Of a stretch of DNA of 64,000 bases, positions 30,989 to 42,705 are shown piece by piece. The stretch is from the NCBI GenBank assembly GCA_032622095.1, contig CP136067.1:137829990-137893989 (forward strand), read 5' to 3'. Positions within the stretch are counted from its first letter, which is position 1, and each line of letters starts with the position of its first letter. This stretch comes from Siphonodentalium dalli. Lineage: Eukaryota > Mollusca > Scaphopoda > Gadilida > Siphonodentaliidae. The translations under genes were made by a program, and so were the position numbers. Below the pieces are notes generated by a model, which was given only the letters and a program-made list of their open reading frames with translations, was not told the DNA's origin and ran no database searches.

Positions 30989-31465
30989 TTAAAGGTACTC
31001 AACCCGATAAAACTCCTCTCAATTACTATTTCAATGGCTTCGGGGGTCAAAAATATTTGATTCGAGTCGAGGAAGTCACCCATCAAAGCTCAGATTTGTT
31101 AGATATCGATTTTAGAAATCTATTATTTTTCATTATCGGGAATACTATCTGGCCCAGAACTCAATCAAAATTGCGTTAAAATTACCACTTGATTTTAGAG
31201 TTATTCATCCTTGTCTGTTTGAATAGATTTGGAGTACACATCCAGAGCAGATTACGGCAGTTATTAGTACTGATCTCGAGAACATAACAAATTTGAAAAA
31301 TCAATATCTAATAACTCTGAGCTTTGTTTGATGGGTTCCTCGACTCGAATCAAATATTTTTTACCCCCAAAGCCAAAGAAATAGTAATATAGGACCCTCT
31401 GATCGGATTGTTGTTGTTGGAATCTGTTGAGATGGGGACCCTCTTTACGGGTTGAGTACCTTTAA
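30989..31465. mobile_element. TTAAAG element, family 4, foldback form
   Basis: TTAAAGGTACTCAACCCGAT at the left is mirrored by GGGTTGAGTACCTTTAA at the right (TTAA 30989-30992 and 31462-31465). Unlike the other copies, both halves derive from the 5' half: GATTCGAGTCGAGGA occurs on the left and its complement on the right. It is therefore a head-to-head rearranged version. Confidence 0.75.
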
Positions 31466-31653
31466 ATATATATCCACAAAACACAACTGAACACATGCAT
31501 GCTTGTCATAAATTACTATATACCCACAGATGGAATGACATAAGAATAAATTTGAAGCCGTAGTACGTTCGTGTATAGACTAATTATATATTTTATTTTT
31601 ATGATCTTCAAATGCGGAGTTAATGGATGGGGCTGATAATACACCATCAGTGA

Positions 31654-31800
31654 ACATATACAGAGGGATAATACAAATGTCATTATATAATATGCTGTGT
31701 ACATTACGTATTGTATTCTTGTACTCGTCCAGGTTTTGGTGAAAAGTCATATTGGACTCAAACAAGAAAAACACCCTCTGTATACCCAACATTGTATAAT
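31654..31800 (-). repeat. FB-1.6k element fragment
   Basis: Shares ATGTCATTATATAAT, TTGTACTCGTCCAGG, GAAAAGTCATATTGGACTC and CAACATTGTATAATAAC with the elements at 1585 and 3289. The hairpin is damaged. Confidence 0.6.
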
Positions 31801-32067
31801 AACTTATTATAGAGCGTTTCGTAGAACTATGCATGGATCTTAAAGGATTTATTCGGTCTAGAAACTACCAAACGCAATCGGAAAGCCCTCCCTGTTGTGA
31901 TTGAAATGACCCAAGTCCCATTCCGATCGCATAATAAATAAGCCGAAAAATTAATAAATAATCCCACCACCGATATTCGGAGATTTCCGTGCATGACTAA
32001 ACTACGGATGACGTAGTTGTGGGCGAGCAAATTAAAAACACAGACTTGGAGCCGGAGTTTATTATGC

Positions 32068-32091
32068 CGACTACGATTACATAATCGTAGT
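32068..32091. repeat. Short perfect hairpin GACTACGATTA
   Basis: GACTACGATTA, a CA spacer and its complement. It precedes a CGCGCG-rich stretch. Function unknown. Confidence 0.6.
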
Positions 32092-32214
32092 CAGCCGCGC
32101 GATACTAAAATGCGGAATCGGTTTAAAATGCGCGCGCCGTGTATATATATAGATTACATAACTGCGATGAGTTATTTCAGTAAATCAAGATAGCGTGGTT
32201 CACTTTGGAAGTTA

Positions 32215-32679
32215 TTAAAGGCACGTGAGGCCTTAGTTGTCGAAAATATTCATATTTGTTCCAAACACCGTAAACAGAAAAACATTAAAACGCATACAGT
32301 TTCGTTCATATATACCATGACCATCGCGAAACGGCATATTATCATAAATATTTACTATATTTTACCTAAGCAAGAGCCTGATTGTGTTACAGAAGACAGC
32401 ACAATGCTGCTGGCTAATCACACACAAATGGCATAAACGCTCTTTATTCGTTCCATATAAGGAATTCACCAACAAAGAACGATCTTTATGTTTACCATCA
32501 TAATATAAACAAACACCAGAAAAGTTACTTTGACAATAACATACTGTTTATGCGATATTTCTTATTTGTATATGGACAAAGTCTGTCTACATTTTGTTGT
32601 TCTTTCTGTTTATGGCGGTTTTTGACGGGTGGAAATATTTTCACAGGATACCCACCGCCAAGGCCAACCGTACCTTTAA
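32215..32679. mobile_element. TTAAAGGCAC element, family 5, intact
   Basis: 465 bp from TTAAAGGCACG to CGTACCTTTAA, the uninterrupted reference for the copy at 7766. The inverted ends are about 11 bp and imperfect, flanked by TTAA. No coding capacity. Confidence 0.75.
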
Positions 32680-33540
32680 CGTACAGCAGACCATATATTT
32701 ATATTAATAAAGTAATTATTAGCGCATATGATAGTCGTTTTTGCAGCCATAAATAACATACCGCCGCGTGTTTGGTTTCTTGAATCGATGTTACTTTAGT
32801 GCTAAATTTGATAGTCACTCAGCGACTATTCATCAGTGCCAACCGGCGAAATGGTTTGCACTATCTAAAATTGGGACCCAAAGTGAGTGGTAATGGCAGC
32901 AGACGATCGCATTAACTTTGTCATAAGAAGCCCCCAAAAGTTATAAAAACACTGGGCGGAATTAACTGTATATCAGGTATTTCGTATGTTGTTCTTTGTA
33001 AGTATTTCCAAATTATATATCAATCATTAATATATTCGAATGCCACATACATATCACCATTATATAGCCCCCCCCCCCCCCAAAAAAAAAGACAACACCG
33101 TGATCGTATCTTGAATGGAAGGATTTTAGCAAGCGGTCAAAAATCGTGCACTTCTCCTCACAAAAGACTTTATGTGAAGAAACAGAGAGGAACATTATTA
33201 TGACGAATATAAGCCATCAAGATACATGTACTAGTATATTAACCAAGACCTTTTTAATCACACCCCATTTGTGTTTAATTGGACTCCTATAGCACACAAC
33301 TGTATGACACTATTTCATTGGTATAAATTAGCTTCAGAAATGTGTACCATACAAGGAAGAAGAAGCTAGAATGTCCAACACGTATTCTTTCAGAAACACT
33401 TCAATTTCGTATCGCACTATATTCCGCTCATTGTATTTCTGCATACATTAACCTCATTTCACGAACACCTATGGGGACCTCTATATTCGAGAAATAATTC
33501 GCTTCTAACACCCGTTCACAATAACAAACATCTGCATTAT
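32680..33540. other. No gene seen
   Basis: Contains a poly-C/poly-A stretch at 33067-33090. No frame with a recognisable domain before the LINE fragment. Confidence 0.45.
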
Positions 33541-34038
33541 GCTAAACAAAAACCCACCTGTACACAAAAAATGTGTTATATATGTGGCAATTACAGTAAA
33601 AAACGGCGATTTTTGTATAACCAACAGAAATGTCAGGTAATTGTCTTCAATGAGAAATCTAAATATGCCTCTATCAATCGCACATGGATACTAAATGGCA
33701 TAGCAGTTAACAAAACGGATTCAGTCACGAACCTGGGCATACCATTACACAAAAGTGACTTTTCAAACACTCTTACAGAAAGTGTCAGCTCAAAAATTCG
33801 GTTTTGCTTCATTTGACTCATATTACTGGCGATATGTGTACAGCAGTTGATGATATAGATGTCTTTCTGGACTTCATGGTAACGATTACTGCCAAATCAT
33901 CATCATCATCATCATCATCATCGTCATCGTCATCATCATCATCATCATCATTGACATTGACGTCATCGTCATAACCTTCTTCCTCATCTTCAACATCATC
34001 TTCATCATCATCTACATCATCATCTACATCATCATCTA

Positions 34039-34069
<31 letters not shown>

Positions 34070-34077
34070 GTCGTCAC

Positions 34078-34112
<35 letters not shown>

Positions 34113-34189
34113 ATATAATCATCCTCTTCCTCACGTTCAACATTAACATCGTCATCATCGATCAACGTCGTCGTTCTCAACATCACCCC

Positions 34190-34222
<33 letters not shown>

Positions 34223-34400
34223 TATCGTCATTATATCCACCATTGTAGAAAAGTAAATACGTCTTGCTTATCATATTTATTTGTGTTGTCTCTATAAAAT
34301 TTAATTATGATATCTATTCATTATGTTGTGCATAACAATGTTATATTCTTTGTAAAATCTTCAATATCTGGAGGAAATAAAGATATAATAATAATAATAA
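33541..34400 (+). pseudogene. LINE fragment of the 8740 family with an ATC expansion
   Basis: The frame 33571-33816 reads YNQQKCQVIVFNEKSK and VTNLGIPLHKSDFSN, which aligns with YNANKSCGIVFKESK and ITHMGVPL just after the YADD box of the first LINE. The 3' tail TTTGTAAAATCTTCA with GAAATAAAGATATA is also shared, and ends in a TAA microsatellite. Between them lies 33897-34235, a trinucleotide expansion. 5'-truncated and non-functional. Confidence 0.75.
33897..34235. repeat. (ATC)n microsatellite
   Basis: About 340 bp of ATC/GTC/TTC-type triplets. The long Asp-rich minus frame over it is a by-product of the repeat. Confidence 0.95.
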
Positions 34401-35214
34401 ACCTTGCAAGTCTGTGTTTTTTTAATTTACAGATTCTATAGGACGGGAGTGTCGTGTAATAAACACATACTGACACATGTGTTAATGGTGGATGAGAGAA
34501 TTTGCAAAAACGTTTGGCATAGACGTAGTAACCGAAGAAAATAACTTCATTGTGCGATTCCCCATTTATAAAACCTATACAAGACAGGGGGGGGGGGGTG
34601 AAATTTTTTCTTCCGGCACGTATGCCGGGGTGGGTGGGTGGTCAAAGCCACCAACAAGCAATTTTTTCCGCAACTAAAAAAAAAAATTCCTGCTTGTTTT
34701 TAGTGTTTTGGCAATGAGTTGGGCTTCAAAACCACTTTGAATCAGTTTGAATGAGAGAAATAATGTAATTCTAACTGGTAAACTGACTGCAGGCAGTTAT
34801 CGTGTTGTATTTTGTTGCAAATTTTGAAATCCAAGATGGCCGCTGGCAGCCATGTTTTTTTGGCCGAATGACCTCAAAATTCGGCCAAATTAAATCCTCA
34901 TTTTCTCGGCGTTCTAGTGTGCTCTGGCCTTTATCAGCTACACGAGTATGGCAAACATTTCAGTTAACATCAAATACACATTTGGTTGTTGAGCTGTCAG
35001 TTTTAGATTACAGAAATAGTACCATAATCGATCTTTGTAAGAGTGTGGGTCTTCGAAAGAGGCGATGTAAAAAAACAAACAAAATTGGCACATGGGTACC
35101 CGATATTTAGTACAACTACTTAGTAGTAGTAGAATAGTAAACTGAGGTGGCGAGTCTGGAAAGTGGCCAAAATGAAAAACATCGACACGCGTGTCTGGAA
35201 TTTTTTTTTATGAC
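34401..35214. other. No firm gene; one weak frame
   Basis: 34802-35110 (+) reads 102 codons ending in LCKSVGLRKRRCKKTNKIG, a basic stretch vaguely like the N-terminal region of LINE ORF2 proteins. Not enough for a call. CCAAGATGGCCGC at 34834 is the YY1-like word seen elsewhere. Confidence 0.3.
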
Positions 35215-35226
35215 CCCCCCCCCCCC

Positions 35227-35551
35227 GGGGCTATTGCGGACCACTCTTATCGACTGGAGCACCCCGAATGAGGTGACCCACCCTTACGAGATGGTCAAAT
35301 TGCCTGTCGGGGTCAGTCCCCGATAGAAGCGGAAGTCCGTCAGGCCCCACTCGTCCTCCTCAGGCTGCGAACCCATACCTTCTTTTTTTTTGTTGGCCCG
35401 GGGCTATTGCGGACCACTCTTATCGGCTGGAGCACCCCGAAAGAGGTGACACACCATTACGAGATGGTCAAATTGCCTGTCGGGGTCAGTCCCCGCTAGA
35501 AGCGGAAGTCCGTTAAGACAACTCGTCCTCCTCAGGCTGCGAACCCATACC
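35227..35551 (-). repeat. Tandem SINE-like or retrocopy unit, two copies
   Basis: Two units of about 152 bp (35227-35379 and 35400-35551; period 173) share GGGCTATTGCGGACCACTC, CAAATTGCCTGTCGGGGTCA, GCGGAAGTCCGT and CAGGCTGCGAACCCATACC. Read on the minus strand, each unit begins GGTATGGGTTCGCAGCC (close to a pol III B box) and is followed by an A-run (AACAAAAAAAAAGAAGG; TCATAAAAAAAAATTCC). That layout suggests retroposed RNA copies. No A box found at the expected distance. Confidence 0.45.
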
Positions 35552-35930
35552 GTGGAATAAACACCGTGAGTGCTCAATAAATTTTAAAGTTAGATGTTCC
35601 ACTCCTGATGAACCGAGAATTACATATAGTGCAGAAGAATTCATATTCATTGGTGGGAAATATGCATGGTCGTAACTACTCGTCAATGCGTGTTTAGTAT
35701 ATATACAGGTTAACAAGAAAGCGCCACCTTTGACGATTGTGTTTGTCTCTGCTAGGGGAAAGTACTTTAACTCTAAATCCCTCAAGTCAAACGATTAAAA
35801 GAATATTTTGGTCGGTATTCGTCCATGCCACATTGCTATTGTAACATAGAGTTACTCCTCCTGAACTACTCATGTCTCGGCCACAGGCCAAATAATTATA
35901 TTCCATCTGTTTCGACACATCGATAAAACA

Positions 35931-36407
35931 CAAGCTCCATGCAGAGTTCAGTCCCCTATGCAGGACTTACCTATGGAATACTATTAGGGCCACTTCCTAA
36001 AGGCGCTGTCGGCGCGCCGAAAGCGACAAAAAGTGCGCCATTAGTAACGCGCCGAAAGCAACAAAATGTGAGATATTAGCACATGTTTCGGCGCGCCGAA
36101 AGCGCGAAAGCGACAAAATGTTGCGGCGCGCATTTTGTCGCTTTCGGCGCGCCCAGACATGCGCTAATATCGCACATTTTGTCGCTTTCGGCGCGCGCAT
36201 TTATTTATTTGCGATTTTTTTTCATTCTGCATTATTCTGAGAAACTGAACTGTCCGTATTCATTTGAAAATTGTCTAAATCAAACCAGAATGAATTGTAA
36301 CTGACAAAACACTTCAACAAAAATGTTAGATTTAATTAAGAAAATACACATGCCGGCAGCGTTCAAACATCACGTAGCGAGGGGACTGAACTCTGTTTTG
36401 TGGCTTG
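35931..36407. mobile_element. MITE with CAAGCT...GAGTTCAGTCCCCT ends, copy 1
   Basis: Left end CAAGCTCCATGCAGAGTTC, right end GAACTCTGTTTTGTGGCTTG. The body TTTATTTATTTGCGATTTTT, GAAACTGAACTGTCC and AAATTTAATTAAG-like stretch is shared with 45730-46020. The middle has been replaced or expanded by a GGCGCGCC-rich palindrome cluster. Confidence 0.65.
36004..36203. repeat. GGCGCGCCGAAAGCGACAAA palindrome cluster
   Basis: At least six occurrences of GCGCGCCGAAAGC or its complement, with CGACAAAATG and GATATTAGCACATG-type linkers, in both orientations. Very CG-rich in an AT-rich neighbourhood. Present in this MITE copy and absent from the copies at 45730 and 63030. Confidence 0.85.
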
Positions 36408-36884
36408 ATCAAATACATATCAACAATCGCTGGTTAAGTGGTCCTGTTAATTTGCTATCTAGATTGACGTGTGATGTATTATAGACCAAAATAATTAACA
36501 TTTTCTCACTAACAGCTGACTTTAATTGAGCCAAATGTTTGGACTGAAATGGCCACAAGTTCAAGGGGGAGGGTTCGGTCAAGAAAAAATACCAGGATAC
36601 AAGGTTGAAATTTGGTTTTGAATTTTTTGGGACCCACCACCCCGGGAACGCAAGTTTTCACCTTTCGGATCTCGGACATCCACCCGTCCAACGCAAGTTT
36701 CTTTTTTTCAAAGGTAATGGGGACCCGGCCACCCCGACAGTTTGATGAAAAACAATGAAGATGACAGGATAATTCAGAGAAAGGGTGTTAAATGCTTTAA
36801 ATAGTCATGGGGATGAAATGCCAAACACGTATGCCTAATGGAATGCAAAAGCAATAATTAAATTTGAAAGGTTCATAATCCATT
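36408..36884. other. No gene seen
   Basis: Non-coding by inspection; contains short AACGCAAGTTT repeats around 36648 and 36691. Confidence 0.45.
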
Positions 36885-36957
36885 CCCAGTACGGGGGAGG
36901 TGTGCTGTAGGAAATTCCAAGGTAGACATCCCCAATGGGTGCCCTCTAGCCACGACG
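36885..36957 (-). repeat. End fragment of the CAGGGATGTGGCTAGAGGG hAT-like family
   Basis: Reverse complement reads GTGGCTAGAGGGCACCC, then GATGTCTACCTTGGAATTTCC, as at 19540. Only the first 75 bp or so remain. Confidence 0.6.
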
Positions 36958-37502
36958 TCGTCCTTGAAACTACTAGAATAATTACACGTGCTGACATTGT
37001 CATCACTGGAGAAAACTTAAGTTTAAAACAACAACGTAAACCTGCGAGAACATTGTCTCTGGGTCTCACATTAAAAACCAAAAATTTCATAGTTAGTCAA
37101 ACTTATTATCTGAACATTTCCCAGAAATCAAAAGGAATCTTTCTAGACTTGTGTTATGCTTTTTGTCTTTCTGTTTTCTGCTCGGTCCCCAACCCAGAAC
37201 ACCCCTGCAAATGAATAATATACCATCCCAATATATACTTTTATAACTGGATGGGAGAATCCATTTAGTAAAGAATGGTTTAATCAAACAACAACTTAAG
37301 AAGTAAAAAAACTGGTACATTTTCTTAACAGCATCAGTTTTTCCTTCCAGCAACATTGAAATTCAACAGGACCCACCAGCATCATAGCAAATTAGCAGGA
37401 CTACCTAACCAGGGGTGTATACTTCGTCTACCAGAACGTGAATTGGGCACCTGAAAATATGCAAAAGGTACCCATGCATACAGTGTATGCAAAAGCACAG
37501 GC

Positions 37503-37540
37503 TCCTGGGGAAAATTACTAAACTACCAATATAAACTACT
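37503..37540. repeat. Left half of a split palindrome
   Basis: GGGGAAAATTACTAAACTAC matches the left arm of 20740-20850. The right arm is at 39345-39395, so at least two insertions separate them. Confidence 0.5.
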
Positions 37541-38247
37541 AGCAGGTGACCCGACTTCATCCGGGCTTTGCCCTTGAATTGACCATTTTGAAGGTCAAGG
37601 TCAGGTCGGATTGACGATTTGACCCGTCCAAAACACTCCCCGGACAAAAGTAACCCTAGGTATCAAATTTCGTCGAAATCCGTTAGTTTTACCCGATTTG
37701 ACCTTGAATTGACCTTTTTGAAGGTCAAGGTCAGGTCGGGGTCACAATTTGACTGGTCCATGAGACTTCCAGGACAAAAGTCCCCTAGGTAGTAAGTTTG
37801 CACTCAATCGGTAGGGCCGTTTTCGAGTCTATAACGGACACACACATACATATATATCATTTGTGGGTACCCGTTTCAAGGTGAAGGTCACCTCGGGCGG
37901 AAAAACTGACCCGATGAAAATCTCCCCCATTCCTAGGAACCCCTAACTACGAACACAGACATAAGGACCACACAACACGGTCATGTCTGGACACAGACAC
38001 AACACGCTCATGTCTGGACACAGATACGCTCTTTATCAACGACACTGCGGATACGAACGCTCTTTAACTATCACGCGATTAACTCCACAATTCCAAGACG
38101 GCGGCAGTGGGAATTGGAGAATGAGTGCCTGGAGCTTCTCAAAGGCAACGCGACGACACTTAGATAGGAAGTTTGGTCGAAATCCGTCCGGAAGTTTTCC
38201 CGGCCAGAGCTAACAGACAAACAGAAGTTCCAAAATATATATTAGAA
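37541..38247. repeat. Second copy of the element carrying 130-bp units
   Basis: Starts ACTAGCAGGTGACCCGACTT and ends CAGAGCTAACAGACAAACAG with CCAAAATATATATTA. It contains about two of the 130-bp units (37570-37760), then unique sequence, and CGAAATCCGTCCGGAAGTTT near the end. Confidence 0.6.
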
Positions 38248-38249
38248 TA

Positions 38250-39342
38250 CCAGTGACAAGGTTCAAATTATCGATTTTGGCTAAAACAACATCAAATATC
38301 AGATTAAATTCATTTTAATTCTTCTACCAAATACACGGTTTTAAGAATATATATAAATATGCATAAACATAGATTCAAAACATATCATTGCTCGCAACCT
38401 CAGACGATCAAGATGAGATAATAATTACACAGATAATATATCTACACAAGATATAATTACACAGTAAAGCAATTAGCTCTTTCATTGATGTGGAAAATAA
38501 ATTTTACACAAGTTTCGAATTGTATTTGATTTGCTATTTGAAAGAAGAATGGTAAGTAATGGTATCAAAACCTTAATGAATTATGAAAATCGACAATTGA
38601 AGCCAAAATATCCTCATATGTGTCTTATTGACAATAAATTTTGACCGGCTTGGTGATTGGTTGAAAATAAACTAGAGTAAAGTTCACAAATGTTGGATTG
38701 AAAAAATCAATATGCATAGATATCCGATAGAGTATTGAAGAAACACTTGAATTGTTAATTTTCTCTGTACCAAGAAGTTTAAAACAGAAGCGAACTTGAA
38801 AGCTATAGTTAATACTTGGAATGTGATTTGATACATTAAAATCCTGCGAAAATAGCGCGACCTTGACCCCCCCCCCCGCATTCTTGTTTTACTTTCGCTT
38901 TCAAAATTTACTGCCATCAGCAGACACTTTCTGGAATTCGTTTGATGAATAAAGTTGAAAAATTGGACACAAACACATCGGTTGAAATAAAAAAAAAAGG
39001 TATGGGTGGCTTCGCAGTGAGTTGCGGAACATATATGAGCATTTATAGGTTATGTCATCGCGTGTAAATAATTGCTAAATATATTGAATTTATAGTCAAA
39101 GGCCTCTGAGCAGACAGCGACATTGGCGACCCGATTTCTTCGGTAGATATCGGTAGTTTCCGATACGATATCTCGACTTCGCTTCGTTCAATTTCGCCGA
39201 GTTATTATTATGTCAAATGAAAGGAAATTCTATTGCAAATAAAGACACACCTGAATATATTTTGGCTGCAATCATCAATTTCTCGAATTTAATAGGGCTT
39301 TGATAGTTGGTGTAGTTTTAGCCACTTGAACCTTGTCACTGG
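38250..39342. mobile_element. TA-flanked MITE with CCAGTGACAAGGTTCAA ends
   Basis: CCAGTGACAAGGTTCAA at 38250 mirrors TTGAACCTTGTCACTGG ending at 39342. Farther in, GGCTAAAACAACATCAAATATC mirrors imperfectly, making inverted ends of about 60 bp. TA at 38248-38249 and 39343-39344 fits the Tc1/mariner group. No transposase frame in 1.09 kb. Confidence 0.75.
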
Positions 39343-39344
39343 TA

Positions 39345-39395
39345 TAGTCTATATTGGTATTTCAGTAATTTCCCCCAGGGGGCTGTGTGCAAAAG
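39345..39395. repeat. Right half of the split palindrome
   Basis: TAGTCTATATTGGTATTTCA and GTAATTTCCCCCAGG, complementary to 37503-37540. Confidence 0.5.
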
Positions 39396-39900
39396 GCCTA
39401 ATTATGGCTCTACCATATATATAGAGAGAGCCAAAGCATGATGATTATTTGTTGCTGCTCTCATATGCATGCAAATTTATCTCATTGCGAATCACACAGA
39501 TTAATTATTAGTCAAACGAATGACTCCATAAAACAAATATGAGGTCATGTAATTACGTCATCGTTCTCTTCTCGGGGTTTACCATTTTCAGCTTCTGTGA
39601 AAATATAATCATCGTCTTGGTCTTTATTTTCACCAATGAGTTCCAAAATTAGCAATTTCCAGTCGGAGAAAAGTTAAAACAATTATTATTACAAAGAAAG
39701 TCTAATTTCCACAGATATAATATATCAGTGACCGCAAAGAAATCGCGTTACAAATCAAACGCAATAAATAGCGCGATATCAATCAAAACTAGTTTCGATT
39801 AAATCCGATTCTGGCGGCGATCACCGTGATCTGTCTTCTGGAGCAAGTTATTTTTGTCGATCTTGAGACAAAATAGCCACAAGGTCAAGTATCTTTAAAG
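39396..39900. other. No gene seen
   Basis: AT-rich, no recognised element. Confidence 0.45.
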
Positions 39901-39985
39901 TAGATCATGCCATGAATCTCTACTCTGGCTAACGTATGCAGAGATCATATTTCACCAGTACAAAACCTTAGAACTTTTTGAAGAG
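39901..39985 (+). repeat. TAGATCATGCCATGAATCTC repeat, one arm
   Basis: Related to 23026-23098 and 42706-42795; includes CACCAGTACAAAACCTTAGA. Confidence 0.6.
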
Positions 39986-40385
39986 AACCTTATAGCAAAC
40001 ACCAAGCGTGTCTATACCTTAGGCAGGTGAATGACGTCATATAATTTTTTCTAATCCATCCGAGATTTTTCAAGATCGCGGGTATGGATTTTGGAGAAAT
40101 TATCACGTGACTTCCGGTTAGCAACAGTGTGGAGATTGCAAAAAAAAAACGCGGAATTGGGAATGAAGCATTGCGATGAAAATGAAAGTAACTAATTCAC
40201 AACTTACGAAGAATTCACATGTGATTTGGGTCTATTAATTTCATTTTGACCAATTTCGTTGGTTCGCTTAATGAAAACGAAAAATGAAGAATTCATGACG
40301 AGAATCATGGCTATGGCCCTCCTCAAATTTTACATTTTTGATATTTTACCCGAGTTAATACTCAGGCCTGGTAGTTTGATAATTG

Positions 40386-40725
40386 CAGCTAGGGGGGCTG
40401 AAAATAGCGCTCTAAGTCTTGGGTTGCCTTAGAAGGGCTAATAAGCCAACCTAGACTTCCTCTCTTCTCTTGAATTAATGTTATCTGTGCAGTGGATATT
40501 TATAGTGGCATTGAAGACAGCCTGGTTCTTTGTTGCTGAGAACATACCAGAAGATGTCAGAGATTAGCAGAAAGTTTTTATTATATGTCCTAACAGGTTA
40601 GTTTCACAAAGTGAATTTCATGTTGGCGAGTTTTACCAGTTTTAGGGGGGCTGAAAATAGCCCTCCTGGAGTCAATTTTGCGAGGGCTGTAGGAGGGCTA
40701 TTCTGTTACCCCCCCCCCCCCCCGG
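40386..40725. repeat. Direct repeats of AGGGGGGCTGAAAATAG and a poly-C run
   Basis: AGGGGGGCTGAAAATAGC occurs at about 40391 and 40644, each followed by AGAAGGGCTA or GGAGGGCTA. The second ends in a C-run at 40709-40724. Confidence 0.5.
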
Positions 40726-40836
40726 CTAGTGGCCACACGGCTACTGATTCATTCGGACTAGGCTACCATTCCGATCAATTATAATCTGTAATTTACTAAT
40801 TTTGTAGTCGAGTTCAACGTATTATTGATGGAAACT

Positions 40837-41053
40837 TTAACCCTTCCATGACTGGAGCTTCCAGAAATTTTGCGAAAACCCTGTGCCAATGCATTCTCTT
40901 ATATATGCGAGCATACCATTGGGAGCCTCACATATATATGAGAATGCTTTGGTCTATAACTAATCCTAATGGGAGATTCGCATATATAAGAGAATGTACT
41001 GGTACAGGGTCTTTAATGCTGCACTAGCGAAGCTTCCGTCATGAATTGGTTCA
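40837..41053. mobile_element. TTAA MITE, family 2, copy 2
   Basis: Starts TTAACCCTTCCATGACTGG and ends in a decayed GTCATGAATTGGTT. Three CATATATAAGAGAATG-like dyads inside. Confidence 0.75.
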
Positions 41054-41268
41054 TGATGATCATCATCATCATTTATTCTCAAATCACCAGACAATGGGGA
41101 GACATTGGTATAATTGAGTGAATATATATATATATATGTACATAAATCAATTGAACGGTATAGCATGGATATGAATATAACACATTTGTGGGTGGGTGTA
41201 GGTACGGTATACGTGCAATCATGGAGAGGGTGGGGTTAAAATAATCTCACGTGTCATCATTGGCTCGC

Positions 41269-41272
<4 letters not shown>

Positions 41273-41299
<27 letters not shown>

Positions 41300-41310
41300 G
41301 TGGGGGGGGG
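41273..41310. repeat. (TA)n and poly-G microsatellite
   Basis: About 13 TA steps, then CATATGTG and a run of G. Confidence 0.9.
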
Positions 41311-41329
41311 GGGGTCCATTGAATATAGA

Positions 41330-41790
41330 CTATATACTCGGCAAAAATAGGGGTGGTGCCTGGGTCGGGTTACTATGGGGTGGTGAACATGTAACTTGAG
41401 AGTCGTGACTGTGGTAAATCGTTTGATCATTTATATTAAGGCGATGTTGTTTGCCACAGGAGGTTCCATTAAACGTATATAGGACGTCGCGGATGAATTT
41501 GCTTAGATTAGTTAGAGTTCGTCTATTTCTGCAGGTGAAGAGCGCATTCAATTTGTATGTGTTGGGCCTAACTTTGTAGTACGGTTTGATGTGTTTTTGT
41601 CTTAGATCGAGTAGTTTCTTGCATTTGAAGATTATATATGATACTCATCCCCGAGTTCCTCGTTACATATAGGGAACATTTTGTATCTGAGTATAGTCCT
41701 TGTTGGACCATGCATGATCCAAATTCTACTTGTTAATTGACTCTCGCGAAGCCTGTGCCATAGATAATGCGAATGGTGTGATGGCTAGTA
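41330..41790 (-). pseudogene. LINE C-terminal fragment
   Basis: On the minus strand, frames shifted once read MFPICNEELGDEYH and then KCKKLLDLRQKHIKPYY, NALFTCRNRRTLTNLSKFIR. This is the zinc-knuckle tail (C..C...H....C) and downstream helix typical of ORF2 in CR1-like LINEs. The stop after EYHI and the frame change make it a pseudogene. Different lineage from the 8740 LINE. Confidence 0.7.
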
Positions 41791-42002
41791 TTTTTTCCGT
41801 TGTCTGGTTTTGAAGCGGATGACTAACTTAATTTATTTTCACTAATTGGGTGACAAATCGGATCGATCTTTGTTATCCAAAGCTATAAACTACACCGACG
41901 GATGTCTGCGAAATGTCCGATAAATAATGCTATATATACGGAAGTCGTTCGCATTGGTTAAAGTTGAAAAACCATACATAGCTTACTCGTATTTAATTTC
42001 GC

Positions 42003-42070
42003 GCAGTACTATTTCGCTCAGTTTTGAATTCGCGCAATTTGAATTCGCGCACCTATAGCTGCGCGAATTC
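42003..42070. repeat. GAATTCGCGC motif cluster
   Basis: TTTCGCGCAG, GAATTCGCGC (twice) and GCGCGAATTC within 70 bp; a similar cluster is at 42611-42672. Confidence 0.55.
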
Positions 42071-42705
42071 AAAAATGACAACAATATTTTCCTAAAAGTT
42101 TTGGATCTTTTGATGACATAGTTCTTAATCGTTCCTGAAGGTATATGTATATATTAAACACAATAACGACGCCGTGCTTGTAAAGCATGACTGCATCATC
42201 AATGCGTTGTGAAGATGTGTGTTTATATGCTCCAATTGTTCTCAGTGATATTAAATTGAAATAATTATAGACATCATTGGAATGAGTCTGGAATGAACTC
42301 GAAAGAAGTAACACCACAACCAGATATTTGGCAGTTCACTTCAGAGGAAAATCAACACTTGGCTGAGGGTTGTGTTGCCATCATTCAACCTGGCACATGT
42401 ATATTACCGACGATGTTACCATACTTTGTTGCTTTACCTAATTATGAGTAATGGTGTTTATGTTGGTCGCCCGCATGTAATAAATAGCCCAACATAAAAT
42501 CAGGTCTAGTTGTCTACATTCAATCCAGCCTTCTTAATGTATGTAACTCATCAACATATCCATCTGCTTTTCCCTGTGGTTCGCTATAACTCAGGAGTTC
42601 TAAATCTTTTTGCTCAGTTTTAAATTCGCGCACCAATGGGTACGCGAAAAATAGTACCGCGCGAATTTAAATACAGTAAGGTATATAGAATATACCTATA
42701 TATCG

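Noticed and set aside
33818-34243. 141-codon Asp-rich frame on the minus strand
   Set aside because: It is only the translation of an ATC microsatellite.
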